A stretch of DNA of 64,000 nucleotides from Endomychus coccineus (GCA_958510875.1 OY294068.1:16407282-16471281), one strand, 5' to 3'. Shown: positions 24,066 through 36,360, numbered from the stretch's first letter. Program-made: numbers and translations. Notes: generated by a model from the letters alone, not told the origin.

Positions 24066-25769
24066 TAATCTTTTTACGTTCTGGGATGAATTTTTATTAA
24101 CATTAGGATGTTTCTACAGAATCAGCAGTAATCATCAGTTCTACGGAAAAGAATGTTACATTATTCATTGTGTAATGAAATTGTAAAACAAGGATTTGTT
24201 TCAATTGTATACGATATGAAAATTCGTTTCATAAAACGCCATTCGGAAAATCAAAAAAGTTCTACTCATTTCAGTGAAATCATAAAGAACAATTTCACCG
24301 TTTCGCGTTTAGATTAGTTTTGATAGTCCAACACTATCCTAGCGCATCGTAATCCAATAACCTGATTGCGTATCTCGAAATTTGTATAATTTGCAACTGC
24401 GAACGGATCGAAAATCGTAAATACAAATCACCATCCAATTGCATCGTATTAAATAGCCACAATCCATATCTGAACGTATTAATTCTGTCTTTATTACGGC
24501 AGATAAATAACGAATCTGCTAGCAAACGATTCGTTCATTAGATCAGATCTGGTAATAGCGTTCTTGTTTGTTCATTTATATCTGAACGAATCAGTACTAT
24601 GAAAATATTTGCTGTGCTTTCAAATGTCATATGGAGCTTGATCGTGACGTCACAAGCCAGATGCTATCTCACCTGTACTTTACAGCAGAATGCTGCAATA
24701 CCGTCAGTAGAATAAGAGTTTTTACAATTTTTCAGGATAAACATATATAATATTTTCTTGTTTGAACGAGGTTGCCAGACTTGCACTCCATTTGATTTTA
24801 TCAATGCAAAAACATGTCTCCTATATTATATGTAATTTGAATTAAGCTCATTGATAAAATAATACGAAATTATTTCTGAATTTTCGTGATCTGTGTGTGA
24901 CCATACAGTATGTGTAGGTGTCGTTAATTTATTTGGAGACGTACTAGAATTCGCCATATCCAACCAATTCAATACATTTTTTGAAACTTGACTATCGAAT
25001 CATCCTATAAGTCAACTTTGACGTTAGGTTCTTGGAAAATGTCTCTTAATCGTTGCCTTTTGAGATGAGCTTTTACATTCATCATTCTCTACCAATATAA
25101 TGTAATATTTATGAACTGGACTGTGGATTTGAACCAAATTGAAGTAGAGCCTATATAACATATCAAGTATGTAACATGTATCTCTGTCCCTCCCTCAACA
25201 AACTTTGATTGAAAATCTAAAACAACTCTGATTTAGCGAAATCCACCCTTTTTACCAAAAACACTCTGGAGAAATTATAAAGTTGAATTAATTTAAATTG
25301 ACTGAGTGTCACATGATTTTTCAAGAGAATAATCCAAGTTAGAAAATATAGCTGAAGATTTTCGCATTTCGGTTGATATTTATGATGCGTCCTTTCCAGA
25401 TGGTTAACATTGAAATTTATCATAGCTTAGCATTCGTTTTCTGTTCTATGTTGATTATTCATCTTGACAGGCTTATGATTTCCTTTAGAACAAGAAAGTT
25501 GGGTGAAATTATTGACCATCTTGACCATGTCAGCTATGGTATCATATCACCCTTCTTGAAGGGGTGTACATTTTTTTATATTCATTTTAGAAACTCCTCC
25601 ACTTTTCTCAAGCTACATTTGTTATTGATACTGAACAGAACACATCTGGCAACACCTATATGTTCTTGTTACTTCATTTGGAGATATTTTAATTTTCTAA
25701 AAATGATGTTCATCAAGCGATACTTTGGTTTCCGTAAGATTTTTTCCTTACAAAAAATGATAATATAGA
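24066..25769. other. unassigned sequence with one inverted repeat
   Basis: A perfect 10 bp inverted repeat, GATTCGTTCA at 24528-24537 and TGAACGAATC at 24583-24592, is the only structure I see. The ORF at 25373-25768 has no recognisable motif. Confidence 0.4.
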
Positions 25770-25852
25770 CGCGAAATTCACTTTATTCTATGTTTGCAAA
25801 AATCTTCAAGGTTGCTTGCTTTCGATTGGTGGCAAAACAGAACTGAAAATTT
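25770..25852 (-). mobile_element. mariner 5' terminal scrap
   Basis: About 80 bp closely match 44040-44125, the start of the mariner relic there (gcgaaattcact, then aaaatcttcaaggtt and aaaacagaactgaa). The start codon present in the longer copy (44061-44059) is lost here. No further transposase sequence follows. Confidence 0.65.
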
Positions 25853-26414
25853 TAAAGCGTTCTATTTAAAGATGATACATCAAAAATGTTACATGGAATT
25901 TTCGATTGTGTCTGTTATATTTCCCGGAGATTTTTCACCTTGCCCTCGTATTTGCGTCTTATTCAACTTTTCCAAATTGTGTCAACTTTATTTGTGCAAT
26001 TTCCAAGGAAAGTTGGTTCCGTATTTTTAACGATGGGATATATTTCGCAATTTTTAAAAGCTACATATACTCGTAGAGTAACAAACACTCTAGAAAGATT
26101 GATTAAAAACAACAACTCTGAGATGTTGCTGTGCATTCGAAACGTGTCTCGTTTTTAATTAAATTAAAAACCTCAGCTTAATTCAAATATCATGATTCTT
26201 GTATGCGCCAATTAAATCTCGTTCGATATGTGAGCTGTGTGGTACATGCTTTTTGTTTTTGAACAGCAAACTCAAATTAAATTATGACGTCCCACTTGAG
26301 CTTTTACCGCGGTGTTTTTATTTATGAAAGTTGGGGAATATGGAGAGATATCGGGATGATTTATGTACGGTCAGCTCGTTTATAAACATTTCGCAGTAGT
26401 GAACTACGGGTAAT
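25853..26414. other. unassigned sequence
   Basis: Short ORFs only, without recognisable motifs. Confidence 0.4.
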
Positions 26415-26930
26415 ATGTTCTTTGACTATAAACTTCGGATGAAATACATTTCATATCGATTGAATACGTTGAATGTTGCGGTGGGTATTATTTACAATAT
26501 CAGAGCTGAAACTATGAAAATCATTTCTTGTTATATCCTTGGGCCGTTGATCCACATTTCCAACCAGTGTTCGGAGGTAGAAAAAAAGAGTAATTCTCAG
26601 GAAGTAGGCAATCACCGACAGATATATTTGATAATCCACCCTCTCATAAAGACAGAGAAAAAGAGTGAAAAAGCTCCATATATGAAAAATTATCACGACT
26701 TTAGTGATGGAGATGAATCAGGGATTAAAGTGTCCAGTGTTTTTCAATACCCTGCAATTTCATCATCCGATAGCTTATTAATCGACCACTACTTTCATCA
26801 TTTACAGAGTGTCACTATACAAGATGGTGCACCAAACGTATGTTTCTTTTCTAATGCAAACCCCCTTACATTTCAGCGTCATTGGAGAACCCTTTCAATA
26901 TTGTTCGAAATGGGGTCAATGTTAATGTGA
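26415..26930 (+). CDS. hypothetical ORF, 171 codons
   Basis: One of the longest open frames with no recognisable element in it. It starts at the first ATG of the open frame. The peptide has an Ile/Tyr-rich first third, a Lys/Glu/Ser-rich middle (EKKSNSQEVGNHRQ, then IKTEKKSEKAPYMKN) and a Ser/Asp-rich stretch (DFSDGDESGIKVSS), ending in LTFQRHWRTLSILFEMGS. I see no known domain, signal peptide or membrane segment. A tttcag in the middle of the ORF (near 26875) could be a splice site, so the ORF may not be translated as drawn. A chance ORF or an undetected transposon fragment is as likely as a gene. Confidence 0.2.
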   Translation: MFFDYKLRMKYISYRLNTLNVAVGIIYNIRAETMKIISCYILGPLIHISNQCSEVEKKSNSQEVGNHRQIYLIIHPLIKTEKKSEKAPYMKNYHDFSDGDESGIKVSSVFQYPAISSSDSLLIDHYFHHLQSVTIQDGAPNVCFFSNANPLTFQRHWRTLSILFEMGSMLM

Positions 26931-27100
26931 AAATTATGAATCGTTTAGATTTCATGATCGAAAAAATATTGAACTTAAGGACAACCGTGTTTTTCTGTTC
27001 ATAAATATATATCACAGGTATATATATTTTATGGCAAAAGTTTCCGAAATTCTCATTTTAAGATCGATGTTCTCTTTTGTGCATTTACTTGAAATATGGT

Positions 27101-28070
27101 TATACCGGGATATCAACAATTATCTTGTTCAAGGGTGGTTGTGGAATCTAAAACGTGTGTTTTCACTTCACGTTTGAAATAATTATGTCACTGTCACACT
27201 GACATCATCAATAACCTACAAATTTCATACCTATTTATTTCAGTTGTAAAACAATAATGAACTACAAATTATGGAATAATTATTTGAACTTTGAACCTTT
27301 TCAGAGGCCGTGATAGCCACAATCCGGGTCAAAAACTGTTTTGAAATAGTTAATTTTCCGTAAATCGAATGACGTTCACGTGAGAAGCCCGTAGCACGCG
27401 AGTTAGAAAAGTGTAAACTGGTTGTACCTAATACGGCTTTACGACGACTTTTCGCGTGCCGTTTTCGCTCCATGTAGTTACATTTAGTATCGGACCGTGC
27501 CCGACGGCCCTTCTTTCTTCGATAAATGTCCATTAAATAGGAAAATTTAATTAAAACAGTTTGAGTCATTCTCAGATCTCAGCTACGCTCGTCTAACGTG
27601 CGACGTACCGAAGGAAATCTTCTGGTGACTAAAATATACACGAAGCGGGTAAAACCTAGCGGCCCATAGCCGAAAACACTTTATTACAACTGGCGCCGCC
27701 CACACAGGGCAAGAAACGGCCCCAAATTAACAAGACCGATGTAAAATGTATAAACTCTAACTTCGCGCAGCGAGCTCCTAGAGGCATATGTCAAAATGAT
27801 TTCGTTCGTAGCTAATTACATAGGACTTTTGGCGTTCATGCAATTATGTTTTTAGATAATTCGAACCTTCTAATTCCGATAGGCCACGTGAAAATCCCAA
27901 AGTCCAAAGCGCTAAAGACTTCTGAGTGTTACAATATTAGTATAAAATTGCGAAATTTCGCAGTTTTAGAAACTTCAAATTAATTATGACATAATTATTT
28001 CAAACGTAAAGTAAAGACACACGTTTTAGATTCCACAACCACCCTTGACCAAGATTTGATATCTCGGTAT
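27101..28070. mobile_element. unassigned element with ~85 bp inverted ends
   Basis: The left arm 27101-27190 and right arm 27987-28070 are inverted copies. Both read ataccg(g/a)gatatca, then tcaagggtggttgtggaatc, then taaaacgtgtgt and cgtttgaaataattatg. Roughly 800 bp lies between them, less AT-rich than its surroundings in places (for example 27380-27520 and 27590-27800). The interior holds a basic minus-strand ORF at 27240-27569. Ends are possibly flanked by TA, but the duplication is unclear. The superfamily is unknown. It resembles a non-autonomous DNA transposon. Confidence 0.6.
27240..27569 (-). CDS. basic ORF inside the inverted-end element, 109 codons, unknown
   Basis: Starts at an ATG in a less AT-rich stretch and encodes a strongly basic N-terminal half (DIYRRKKGRRARSDTK, then MERKRHAKSRRKAV) with a Leu/Ile/Ser-rich tail. 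It lies just inside the left arm of the element. I recognise no transposase motif. It could be captured host sequence or a worn transposase fragment. Confidence 0.25.
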   Translation of the reverse strand: MTQTVLIKFSYLMDIYRRKKGRRARSDTKCNYMERKRHAKSRRKAVLGTTSLHFSNSRATGFSRERHSIYGKLTISKQFLTRIVAITASEKVQSSNNYSIICSSLLFYN

Positions 28071-29069
28071 TATAGTGTTAATAATATCAAAAGTCAACCT
28101 GACAGCAGGTGTCAGTCTGAAACAGTTGTGAAATACATATATAGACCGTTTGAATAAAATATCAATGTAACGTATAGTATTTCATCAGCGGTTTCTAAAT
28201 CATTTGGAATATAATTCCTGTCTCTACAATCATTTTCATTCGACCCGCAGAAATATCCGAAAGCTGGTTTGCTAACAAAAGTTAGCCACGTGATCAAATG
28301 ATCACAGAGTTTTCTCCATGTATAAATAGCTGGTAATACCCTTGTAGGTTTGAGTATCATTGTTCAAATAATTAACACGAAGAAGGACATACAGGAAACG
28401 ATATACGAGAGAGGAGTTTGGGAGAAACGAAGTACTTTGTATTCGATCGATTCGATTATTGCACGACTCTTGTTGGCTCCTTCCAATAAGAAGACTGTTT
28501 TCTCAAGGATTGCTCGAGTATCTTATTTTTAATTAAATTGGTTCCAATGTTGATTCATAATATTTCATCCGAGTATTAAAGTAACCGGACAACATTTCAT
28601 CAGTTGAAAGATGAACCTGAATCTTGGAAAAAATTAATTCTGCGAATTGTCTTTCAATTCACAGTCTTAAGTTGGAAAATTATATTGGATCACTACAGCG
28701 CAGTAGGAATAATAATCTTTTCAACTTTTATTCAAGAAGATCGATCTTGTATAGGGAAGCTTTGAAAGATAGAAAGATGGAATACAATCATCGAAATCAG
28801 TGTATGTAGTATGCACATTTTTCGAATTATTGAAGGTAATATAGGGAATTTGAGAAAGGGCTGTTAACAGTGTTACTATCGTTAACCATAACTATAAAAA
28901 TACAATAGTCATGAATAGAAACAACCTGCTGTTGATGCTGTCGTATCAGGAAAGATTGTTCCTTGTTTATTTCGATAATGACCTTTTCTTTCGATAATTT
29001 CATCTGATGTTCATTTAATTTACCATAGCATCAATCAATCGTTCAATCAATCAAAACGGTGGCGGACAA
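28071..29069. other. unassigned sequence
   Basis: Includes an inverted copy of the short GATC-rich repeat (28280-28320). Otherwise nothing recognisable. ORFs at 28350-28532 and 28624-28809 have no motifs. Confidence 0.4.
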
Positions 29070-29780
29070 GTCCGGAGCTTTTAGATTGCTTGATTGGGTC
29101 CATTGTGCGCCCCTTGATACGAGAATAAGTTCAGCAGGCCGAAGGCTAAGATTCTGCATGGACTAATATCTGTTATGGCTTCAAGCACCAGTGCTTTGGT
29201 CAATTCATCGGCCACTTGGTTTCCCTCCACGCCAGAATGGGCAGGTACATACACCAGCTGAAGTTTGTTGCTTTTGACTAATTCAGCAAGGGTTCCCCTG
29301 AACTCTAAGACAAGCCTAGAAGTCACTCTGGGGGAGCGAAGTGCACCCAGTGCCGCTCGGCTTTCAGTGCAGATGTGAATTCGCCTACCTCAGTAGTTCA
29401 ACCTCAGGTTTTCCAGGACACAGGTCTTCAGCCTGGAAAACGGTTGCGTGGGCACCTAAGAGAATAGAAATCTCCCTTCTGGGTGTACTCGAGTAAGCTC
29501 CGGCTCCGTTAGACTCTTCAGTCTGAGACCTGTCCGTGAACGACACACGTTTCCCTGACGTAGCAGCCTAGTTCTCCCAGTCCGTCATCTTTGTTATGAG
29601 GACGTCTGGTGTTTGAAACCTGACAGCAGGCGATAGTGCATCCTGCGTCAGCTGGAAGATCGTTCAGTTCTCGGCTGTCCAATCCCAAATTTTGTTATGA
29701 TGGCAAGGCATAGACACCTCGACACACTGGGTCAGACCAGCCAGCCAAAATTCCTGAATTCGGCACTGAGGATACTCATG
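29070..29780 (-). pseudogene. R1-like non-LTR element, RNase H region relic
   Basis: On the minus strand the RNase H domain is readable: VSFTDRSQTEES (about 29555-29515; the usual FTDGSK with Asp kept), ISILLGAHATVFQAEDL, then VTSRLVLEFRGTLAEL and LQLVYVPAHSGVEGNQVADE (29325-29190), the last containing the His of the PxHSG motif and the final Asp. Stops and frameshifts separate these parts. The same family is present at 49745-50540, where more of the RT is kept. The upstream connection region (WDWTAENWTIFQLTQDAL) lies near 29690-29630. Confidence 0.78.
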
Positions 29781-30479
29781 TACATACTTATTCCATTGTT
29801 ATTGAATAAATACGTAACCATCTGAAACGAAAATCATAAGAATTCTTTTGGTCCAATTTCTTAGTAATGTTATTCAGTCATAAAATTCCAGAAGCCCTGC
29901 AGATATCTCATCGAATCTGGATATCCATGTGTTTTAAACCTCATTGCAAGAGAAGATAAATCCAATCCTCGTTGATTCCATCCCGAGCAATGCTGATTGG
30001 CTCCGCGGAATAGACTGAGCACGGAGCGGATAAGGTGCTAATACTTTAGAGATTTAGATCTTTAGTGTGGCAGAAGTTCACATTACTATTTTATAATTTA
30101 TTTACAGCAGACCCGACCCAAACGAGGATAATGCGTAGGGATTGCCGTCTCCCAGCATCTGTCTACATGAATTAGAAAATGCCATTCCCTCTGGAATAAA
30201 TTGAACAGAGCCTACGATCTGGGAAATAAATTACCCATTCAAAATAATCTCAATGCAATACTTGTTCATCGAAGATGAGATAGAAAAGCTGTGATCAATT
30301 GATCAAATACTTCCCTCACTCGTAGGAAACGGAAATATATTGATAATAATTAGAAACAGATGAAGATGTGTGAGGACCTTGAAATTATACTTGTCACTAC
30401 TTTTAAAATTTATTCAAATTGTCAGTATATGTGTTTTACAGGGTTTAATACTATTTACTTCCTTTATTGTACGAAGTAT
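29781..30479. other. unassigned sequence with one GATC-rich repeat copy
   Basis: 30275-30323 matches 23295-23343. Nothing else is recognised. Confidence 0.4.
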
Positions 30480-30870
30480 CAACAAGATCGGTATTTATCT
30501 GCTTTAAGTGCTGACAAATTGAGATGCGAAGTGTTATCGAAATCTCACGTAAACAGTGACTTTTCTATTATTTCGAAGGTTCCAATTTCATCAAGATTGC
30601 AACTCATCTGATTCAAGGGGTTTGAATAAGAAAGGGGGTTGATGTTTTCGGAATCTCATGTAGACAGTGACTTTCCTCTTGTTTTGAAGGTCAAGTGTGC
30701 AACATTCTATCCAGATCGGTACTTGACTGTTTTGAAGGGTTGAGAAGTGGATTTGGGGTAGTTAGCATTAAATCATATGTAAACAGTGACTTTACTCTTA
30801 TTTTGGAATTCGAGTGTGCTAAGTTGGATCAATATCGTTACTTGATGGTCTTAAGGGATGGGAAAGGGTT
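30480..30870. repeat. degenerate tandem repeat, ~115 bp unit, about 3.5 copies
   Basis: Landmarks recur in order: agatcggta(t/c)tt at 30485 and 30713 with a variant at 30831, and (a/g)acagtgac at 30551, 30662 and 30781. Unit lengths are about 111-119 bp. Copies are about 70-80% alike by eye. Confidence 0.7.
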
Positions 30871-30916
30871 ATTGGTTTTTCTTCCGTACCTTGACTTAAC
30901 GAGAGGGAAACCAATA

Positions 30917-31870
30917 ATTTATTTATTTATTTATTTAAATACACTAGCTCAACGGGAGGAACTCCTCGAAGAGCTTAGGAGTACATGTAATATAATTACA
31001 GAGTAGGGATTGAAATCAACTGATATACACACCTTTACAAATGTCATTAGGGTGACAACAAAATATGTCAATAGTCAAACCCATCATGTATTATAATCTA
31101 TACAGTCAACCAGGTTATGAATGACCTTACGTTTGTATTACTCTACACAAGAGAATCTATCTAATATAACCTGTTGGGAAAATCCAATAGATGGATAATT
31201 ACCATCAGCTTTGAAGGTTGAATATCTTAAGAAACGTCGATTCACGCACTCTATTTTGTTTAGATAAATTTTATAATGAGGGTTCCACATAATTGAAGCA
31301 TATTCGAGCTTAGAACGAACAAATGAATTGTATAATATTATTATTGAATCACTATTGTTAAATAGGTGGCAATTTCGAATGATAAAGCCCAGCATTCTGT
31401 AGGCGCTAGAAACAATTGATTCAAGGTGAGACGCAAATGACAGTTTAACGTCAAACAAAGCTCCCAAGTCTTTGAAACTATAGGAACGAGTGAGAGGTGT
31501 GTCAACAAATTTGTAATTGTAACTAATAGGCGTAAGTTTTTTGGTGGAAGACGTAACAGTGGACTTACTAATACTAAGCTCCAGATGATGGATTTCACAG
31601 CAAGTACTGAGTGCATCCAAGCAACATAATGAATGCATTACTGCTGAATGAAGTCTTAAATCGTCTGCGTAAAGAAGAAAATAACATACAAATAAAGGAG
31701 AAGTGTCATTGATAAATGAATTGAATAGGAGTGGTTCAAGTACTGACCCTTGAGGTATACCTGAGCTGGCATGAGATGAATATGATTTGAAATCTTTTTA
31801 CTCTACTTATTGATATCTATCACTTAGGTTAGAATTCCAAAATTCAATCAAACGATTTGTAATGTTCGAA
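30917..31870 (-). pseudogene. LINE B: 5'-truncated non-LTR RT with (AAAT)n tail
   Basis: The minus strand carries one continuous open RT segment from about 31790 to 31138: motif B GIPQGSVLEPLLFNSFINDT, the catalytic box YADD in YADDLRLHSAV (about 31670), then a thumb domain (FKDLGALFDVKLSFASHLES, then NSFVRSKLEYASIMWNPHY). The usual GP after SVL is EP. The tail on the minus strand is a run of AAATAAAT units (complement of 30918-30938), the common 3' end of many CR1/Jockey-like elements. The upstream part (SNITNRLIEFWNSNLSDRYQ, 31870-31810) joins directly to LINE A. The RT portion is well preserved, but the element lacks its endonuclease and ORF1. Confidence 0.85.
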
Positions 31871-32470
31871 GAACACCGTGCTGGGTTGAGCTGCTGCGAT
31901 GTAAAGTGGCGCTTGGCATAGAATAGAAAACCTAGTTTTCGTGAAGCGGTTTTGGCAATGGACCTCACCTGATCATCCCATGGGTGGTTGCTGTTGGTGG
32001 TATTTCCGAGCATGGTAATGCAAGACTTCATAGGAATAGTTGTAACTGACAGCATAATATTAGGGATTGTGAGATCCGCCTTACTGGAGAAGTCGCTGCC
32101 TTGAGTGTTGGTTGCATCAAAGTCTACTAGATTATCAGATTCCCATTTCAAAATCGTTCCCAGATCTTACATTTAATGATAGAGGAGGTCTAGATGAGAA
32201 AGCGGTATGAAGTGTACCGTCATCTGCAAAGCTGTATACGGGATAGGTGGTCACCTGAAACAGATCGCTGATATGGAACAAAAACAAAGTTGGTGCCAAT
32301 ACAGATCCCTGTGGAACACCAGCATTGATAGCCAATATATCGGAAGATACTCCGTCAACCATCACATGTAGTGATTTATCTGAGAGAAAACCATATTACG
32401 GAAATTTCCCAAGAAGGCTTTGGTGTAACATTTTCAACCTCCAACAATTTACAAATGATTCCGCGGCCTT
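31870..32470 (-). pseudogene. LINE A: RT palm fragment truncated by LINE B
   Basis: Minus strand: KAFLGKFP (from motif A), a stop, then LSDKSLHVMVDGVSSDILA, then motif B INAGVPQGSVLAPTLFLFHI and FADDGTLHTAFSS (32365-32180), then thumb residues (PWDDQVRSIAKTASRKLGFL, then FYAKRHFTSQQL) ending near 31870, where LINE B begins. ADD is kept as FADD. It is the same family as 16340-18420, where the box reads LADD. The junction makes the chimeric ORF 32151-31807. Confidence 0.82.
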
Positions 32471-33063
32471 GGCTAGGGTACTTATCTGTATCTGTACACC
32501 CTTCAAACCATACCGCACTTGGAGTAAATGGCAACACAGCTCCATGTAAATGTAACGAAATGCACATTCATTAGTGAAAATATGTATTAAACTTCTTGAT
32601 ATACAAACATTGCTTTAATATTTTACTATACACGAAAGTGATTGAAAATGATGCATGAACTGCTCCCGCTTCGAATGCAAACATGATTATAATAGATCCC
32701 ACATAGTTCCGACAAAATGTATATTGTAATATCTTCATACGATGATCGAAAGCACGATATCACTTTGACTGTTACTATTCATTTACTATAGTAAATAACA
32801 GAAATGTACATATGCAGTTGCCATGGTTATTAAATTTGGTTGAATCGTTCGAAAATAATAGGAATTGTACGACTCAAAAACTATTCGATGGTGATTCCGT
32901 AACAGGTTATTATTTCATCAGATTTTCCCGTTTCCCTAGCGACTGTATTCTGCGCCTCAGAGGACAGAACATGTCGCATGGTAGATTTTCCTAAAGAGCT
33001 CAACTTTTTTTCACAATAATTTTTAATTCACTGTCCGACATATTACATTGCATTTAGTGGTCA
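32471..33063. other. unassigned sequence
   Basis: No recognised gene or repeat. Confidence 0.4.
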
Positions 33064-33298
33064 CAGTGGCGTAACTACCGCGGTTCTGAAGGCTGTCTCT
33101 ATTAGTCCCTTGTTGCTTCTAAGTTTTAAGCCTTGGAAACATTCTAAGCAGACACTTGATGGTAAAATTAATTCATTAAAATCTGAAGATAGTGAAACAT
33201 CATCACACACAAGTCACATGTGTGTTGAGGATAATCAAAAAGCACACGGCACAGTCATGATTCAATCCTAGGTCCCCTTCGTTGTAGCTACGCTACTG
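33064..33298. mobile_element. 235 bp hAT-type MITE
   Basis: The left end is CAGTGGCGTAACTACC and the reversed right end is CAGTAGCGTAGCTAC, so the inverted ends begin CAGT(G/A)GCGTA as in many hAT families. The flanks share only a partial 8-mer, so the target duplication is worn. There is no coding capacity. Confidence 0.65.
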
Positions 33299-33356
33299 GT
33301 GGACGTGACGTATCCGTTTCTGGAATATTCTTCACTTTAGGACTCTGCAATGACTC

Positions 33357-33960
33357 ATTGTTTAGTTACCCATTCCTGGTAGTGGTATGAAAAATTTCCC
33401 ATCGATCCTGCAATTGAAATCTATAAGTGTGTTTTAACGAATCGAGCTAAATCTGAAATTTGTACAACTTTCATTTCCCTTTCAATATTTGGTGAAGAAT
33501 TGTTCGAATTATTTGTTCCTTCCCGTTCCGAAATCATTTAGAATTGTTTGTCCTTAAAATATCCTATGCTATGTCATCACAGCTAACCGGTATGTATACA
33601 CTGGTCATTATTCCCCTAAACTGGTGTTCCGGTCTCTCATCAACTCACCAGGGGAACGAGTAGGACTTTACAGGGACCCTTTGCTTAGCTAACCACTCCT
33701 GGTACTGTATGGAAAATTACCTATCGACCCTGCAATTGAAATCTGTAAATGTGCTTTAACGAATCGAGATAAATCTGAAATTTGTATAACTTTCCTTTCC
33801 CTTCCAATATTTGGTAATGAATTGCTTGAATTATTTGTTCTATTCCCTTCTGGTATCGATAAAATTCCGAAATCATTTAAAATTGTTTGCCCTTAAAATA
33901 TCTTATGCTATGTCAGCACAGCTAACCGGTATGTACACACTGGCCGTTATTCCTGTCAGA
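33357..33960. repeat. tandem duplication, two ~325 bp copies
   Basis: Copy 1 starts at tttagttacccattcctgg (33360) and copy 2 at cttagctaaccactcctgg (33687). Shared landmarks are caattgaaatct (33411, 33733), cgaatcgag(c/a)taaatctgaaa and gctaaccggtatgta. The offset is 322 bp, growing to about 339 after a 17 bp insertion in copy 2. A hairpin (33611-33656) occurs only near the end of copy 1. Confidence 0.85.
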
Positions 33961-36360
33961 ACGCAATGGTCTGTATAAATCGATTTATTTATCAGAGGCA
34001 ACAAATCCTGTTCCAATTGTACATATCTCGTTTCGATGCGATGTTATTATACCAGCTTTGTCTGGTGTTCTGCACACCTCAATATATATTTGTTTACTGC
34101 CTTTCCTATATAACTGGGGAAGAAAATGTTCGGCAAGGATTAATGATGTTTTCGAGAATCTTTCCGCGCCAGTATTTAAGGATATAGTGAAAATGATACG
34201 TGGGAATACTACGTTGAAGAAATGATTCAAAACTAATCCATGCTCTTTATGGAAGAAGTTCAAATCAACTTGAACAATGTTGTGTTCCGTTCGCTCAGAA
34301 GATTGTTGCCCTGGAAATAATTAAATCATAAAATGACCAGTCGACCTGACAATTGGATAAAAAATATGGGGGTCGAGATTTTGACAACGGAAAGAGGGAA
34401 ATTTAGTTGTGCGTGAAACTTTACCTGTTATCTATGTCCGTATATTCGAATACTTGGCACTATTCTAATAGTTAATGTAGACTGTGGCAATAATTAACCT
34501 TTTACTTGTTCATTTTGTGATCCTTCTTATGGAAGGGTTACTTAATACTTTCACTTATTAATCAAGAACAGATTTCACTCAATACTCAATACTAGGATCG
34601 CAGTGCGTGATCGAACCAACAGGGAAATACACATTTATACAGGTTTCTCATAGAAATACAACTAAGTAACAATGAAGTTTGTTAGTTTATACGTTAGTGA
34701 GTTTCTAATTGAACTTGGAAAGAGGTTGTAACCGACATCTGTGTTTTAATAGCGCAAATCGATTATTTTACTAATGCGCGAAAACTCGAGAGAGGTTTCC
34801 CGTCACGCGATGAGACGGGAGACTAGAAGGCTGAAATGGATAGGAATCATCTTGTATTTGACCTTATCTGAGTATTGAATATATTGGAGGATTGAAGGAT
34901 TATTATCGATAGTGGAACTGAATTTGATGTCTAATTATATCTAAACTTTGTAGTAAACGTGTATAATTTTCTGACCTCTGATGATATTTTTCAATAATTA
35001 TAATATCGACTCATCCGCGTGGCCACACAAGATCTTTTTTTTCGCTCGAATCCAAATTAGATAATCCTCTAATTATATTCTTTCTCTTGTCCTTAACTCG
35101 TATCTAATTTGTCAAGGTAATAGTCAGATTGGCTTATATCGTTCTTTAAGGCTTGTTTAACTTTTCCAGATTTCAATGTCCAATCGTTTTCTTCATGATT
35201 TCTGTTTTTGTTATAATTTTGAGAATACAATTTGGGAATATAACAAAATGAGTTGTGGGATTATACTGATTATTTCTGCTGATTTAGTTATTTGTTATTC
35301 GAACTTGTGGTCAAGGTATTGCAAGTATTGTCCATATTCCAGGGTTTAAACGATCTCCATCCCTTTTGCCGTGCCGTGTTGTAGAAGGAACTTTCTGGCA
35401 GAGTATTTTCTTTAAGCTCATCCAAGTTTCACGTACGGTAACGTTTTTTAGTTGAAATAACCGAATTTTCATTTATTCATGATCACTACCCAAAATTGTT
35501 TTCATTTACAAATTAACTTCTTATATTTGAACCTTTGGTTCGATAGTTACTTTTCTTCATGAAGTTCATAATTTTAATTTAATTAATCAAATTATTCAGA
35601 ATTCTAATTTGTTTCCCTTTCAATTTTTCTAATGACTAATTTTGTTCCAATTATAATTCCGTAGCGGATTAAACTCAGATTGTTAAGCTGCAACCTTGTC
35701 TTTATTTCTCTGATGTTAGTTATCATCAACATTTATCCACCTTCTAGTGGCGGAAATTCGTGATTGAGGATTCTATCTTATCATTTTTTTCTTGCTAAAG
35801 CAGTTGGCGCCCTGGGTAATTCGATAAATCAAGAATCTAAGGTCACGTATCACTAGGAGCTCTGAGTGTAGAATATCCTAGTGAGCTAGTTGGGATCATT
35901 AGGCACAAAAGATATCTTCAAAATCTCACAAGGTGCAGATATATTTAATACTCACTCATTTGATTCATACACTATCACTTTTCTTAAGCACTAGGAAGTT
36001 GGTATATGACCAGTAAGTTACGTTAATAAAAGCCGATCGATTCATAACAAAATAATATATATCTAATGAAATTGAAACCAAAGAAAAATTACGAATGATA
36101 GTGTAATTACGTGTATTTGTAACTTACATAAAAAGAACAGGAAAATCTTTTATTTACAAACTTATCAAGTGACATGTCGGTTCATGCGACAGTCATAATT
36201 GAATAGTAGGTAGTTTTAATAATATCCTGACATTCATTTGTTTTCTCAGAATTTCCTTTTTCTGTCAAATGACTGATTTATGGTTTCCTATTGGTGTTGT
36301 GAGAATAACCCCATTTCTTTGTCGATATTCTAACAGTTTACAATGACAGTACTTGGAACT

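Noticed and set aside
25373..25768. 131-codon plus-strand ORF
   Set aside because: Composition is that of random AT-rich sequence; no domain and no splice or promoter support.
33611..33656. Hammerhead ribozyme on the minus strand (TTGATGAG... GGAAC)
   Set aside because: The first core base and the GAAA strand do not fit, and no stem II forms; only the outer hairpin is real.
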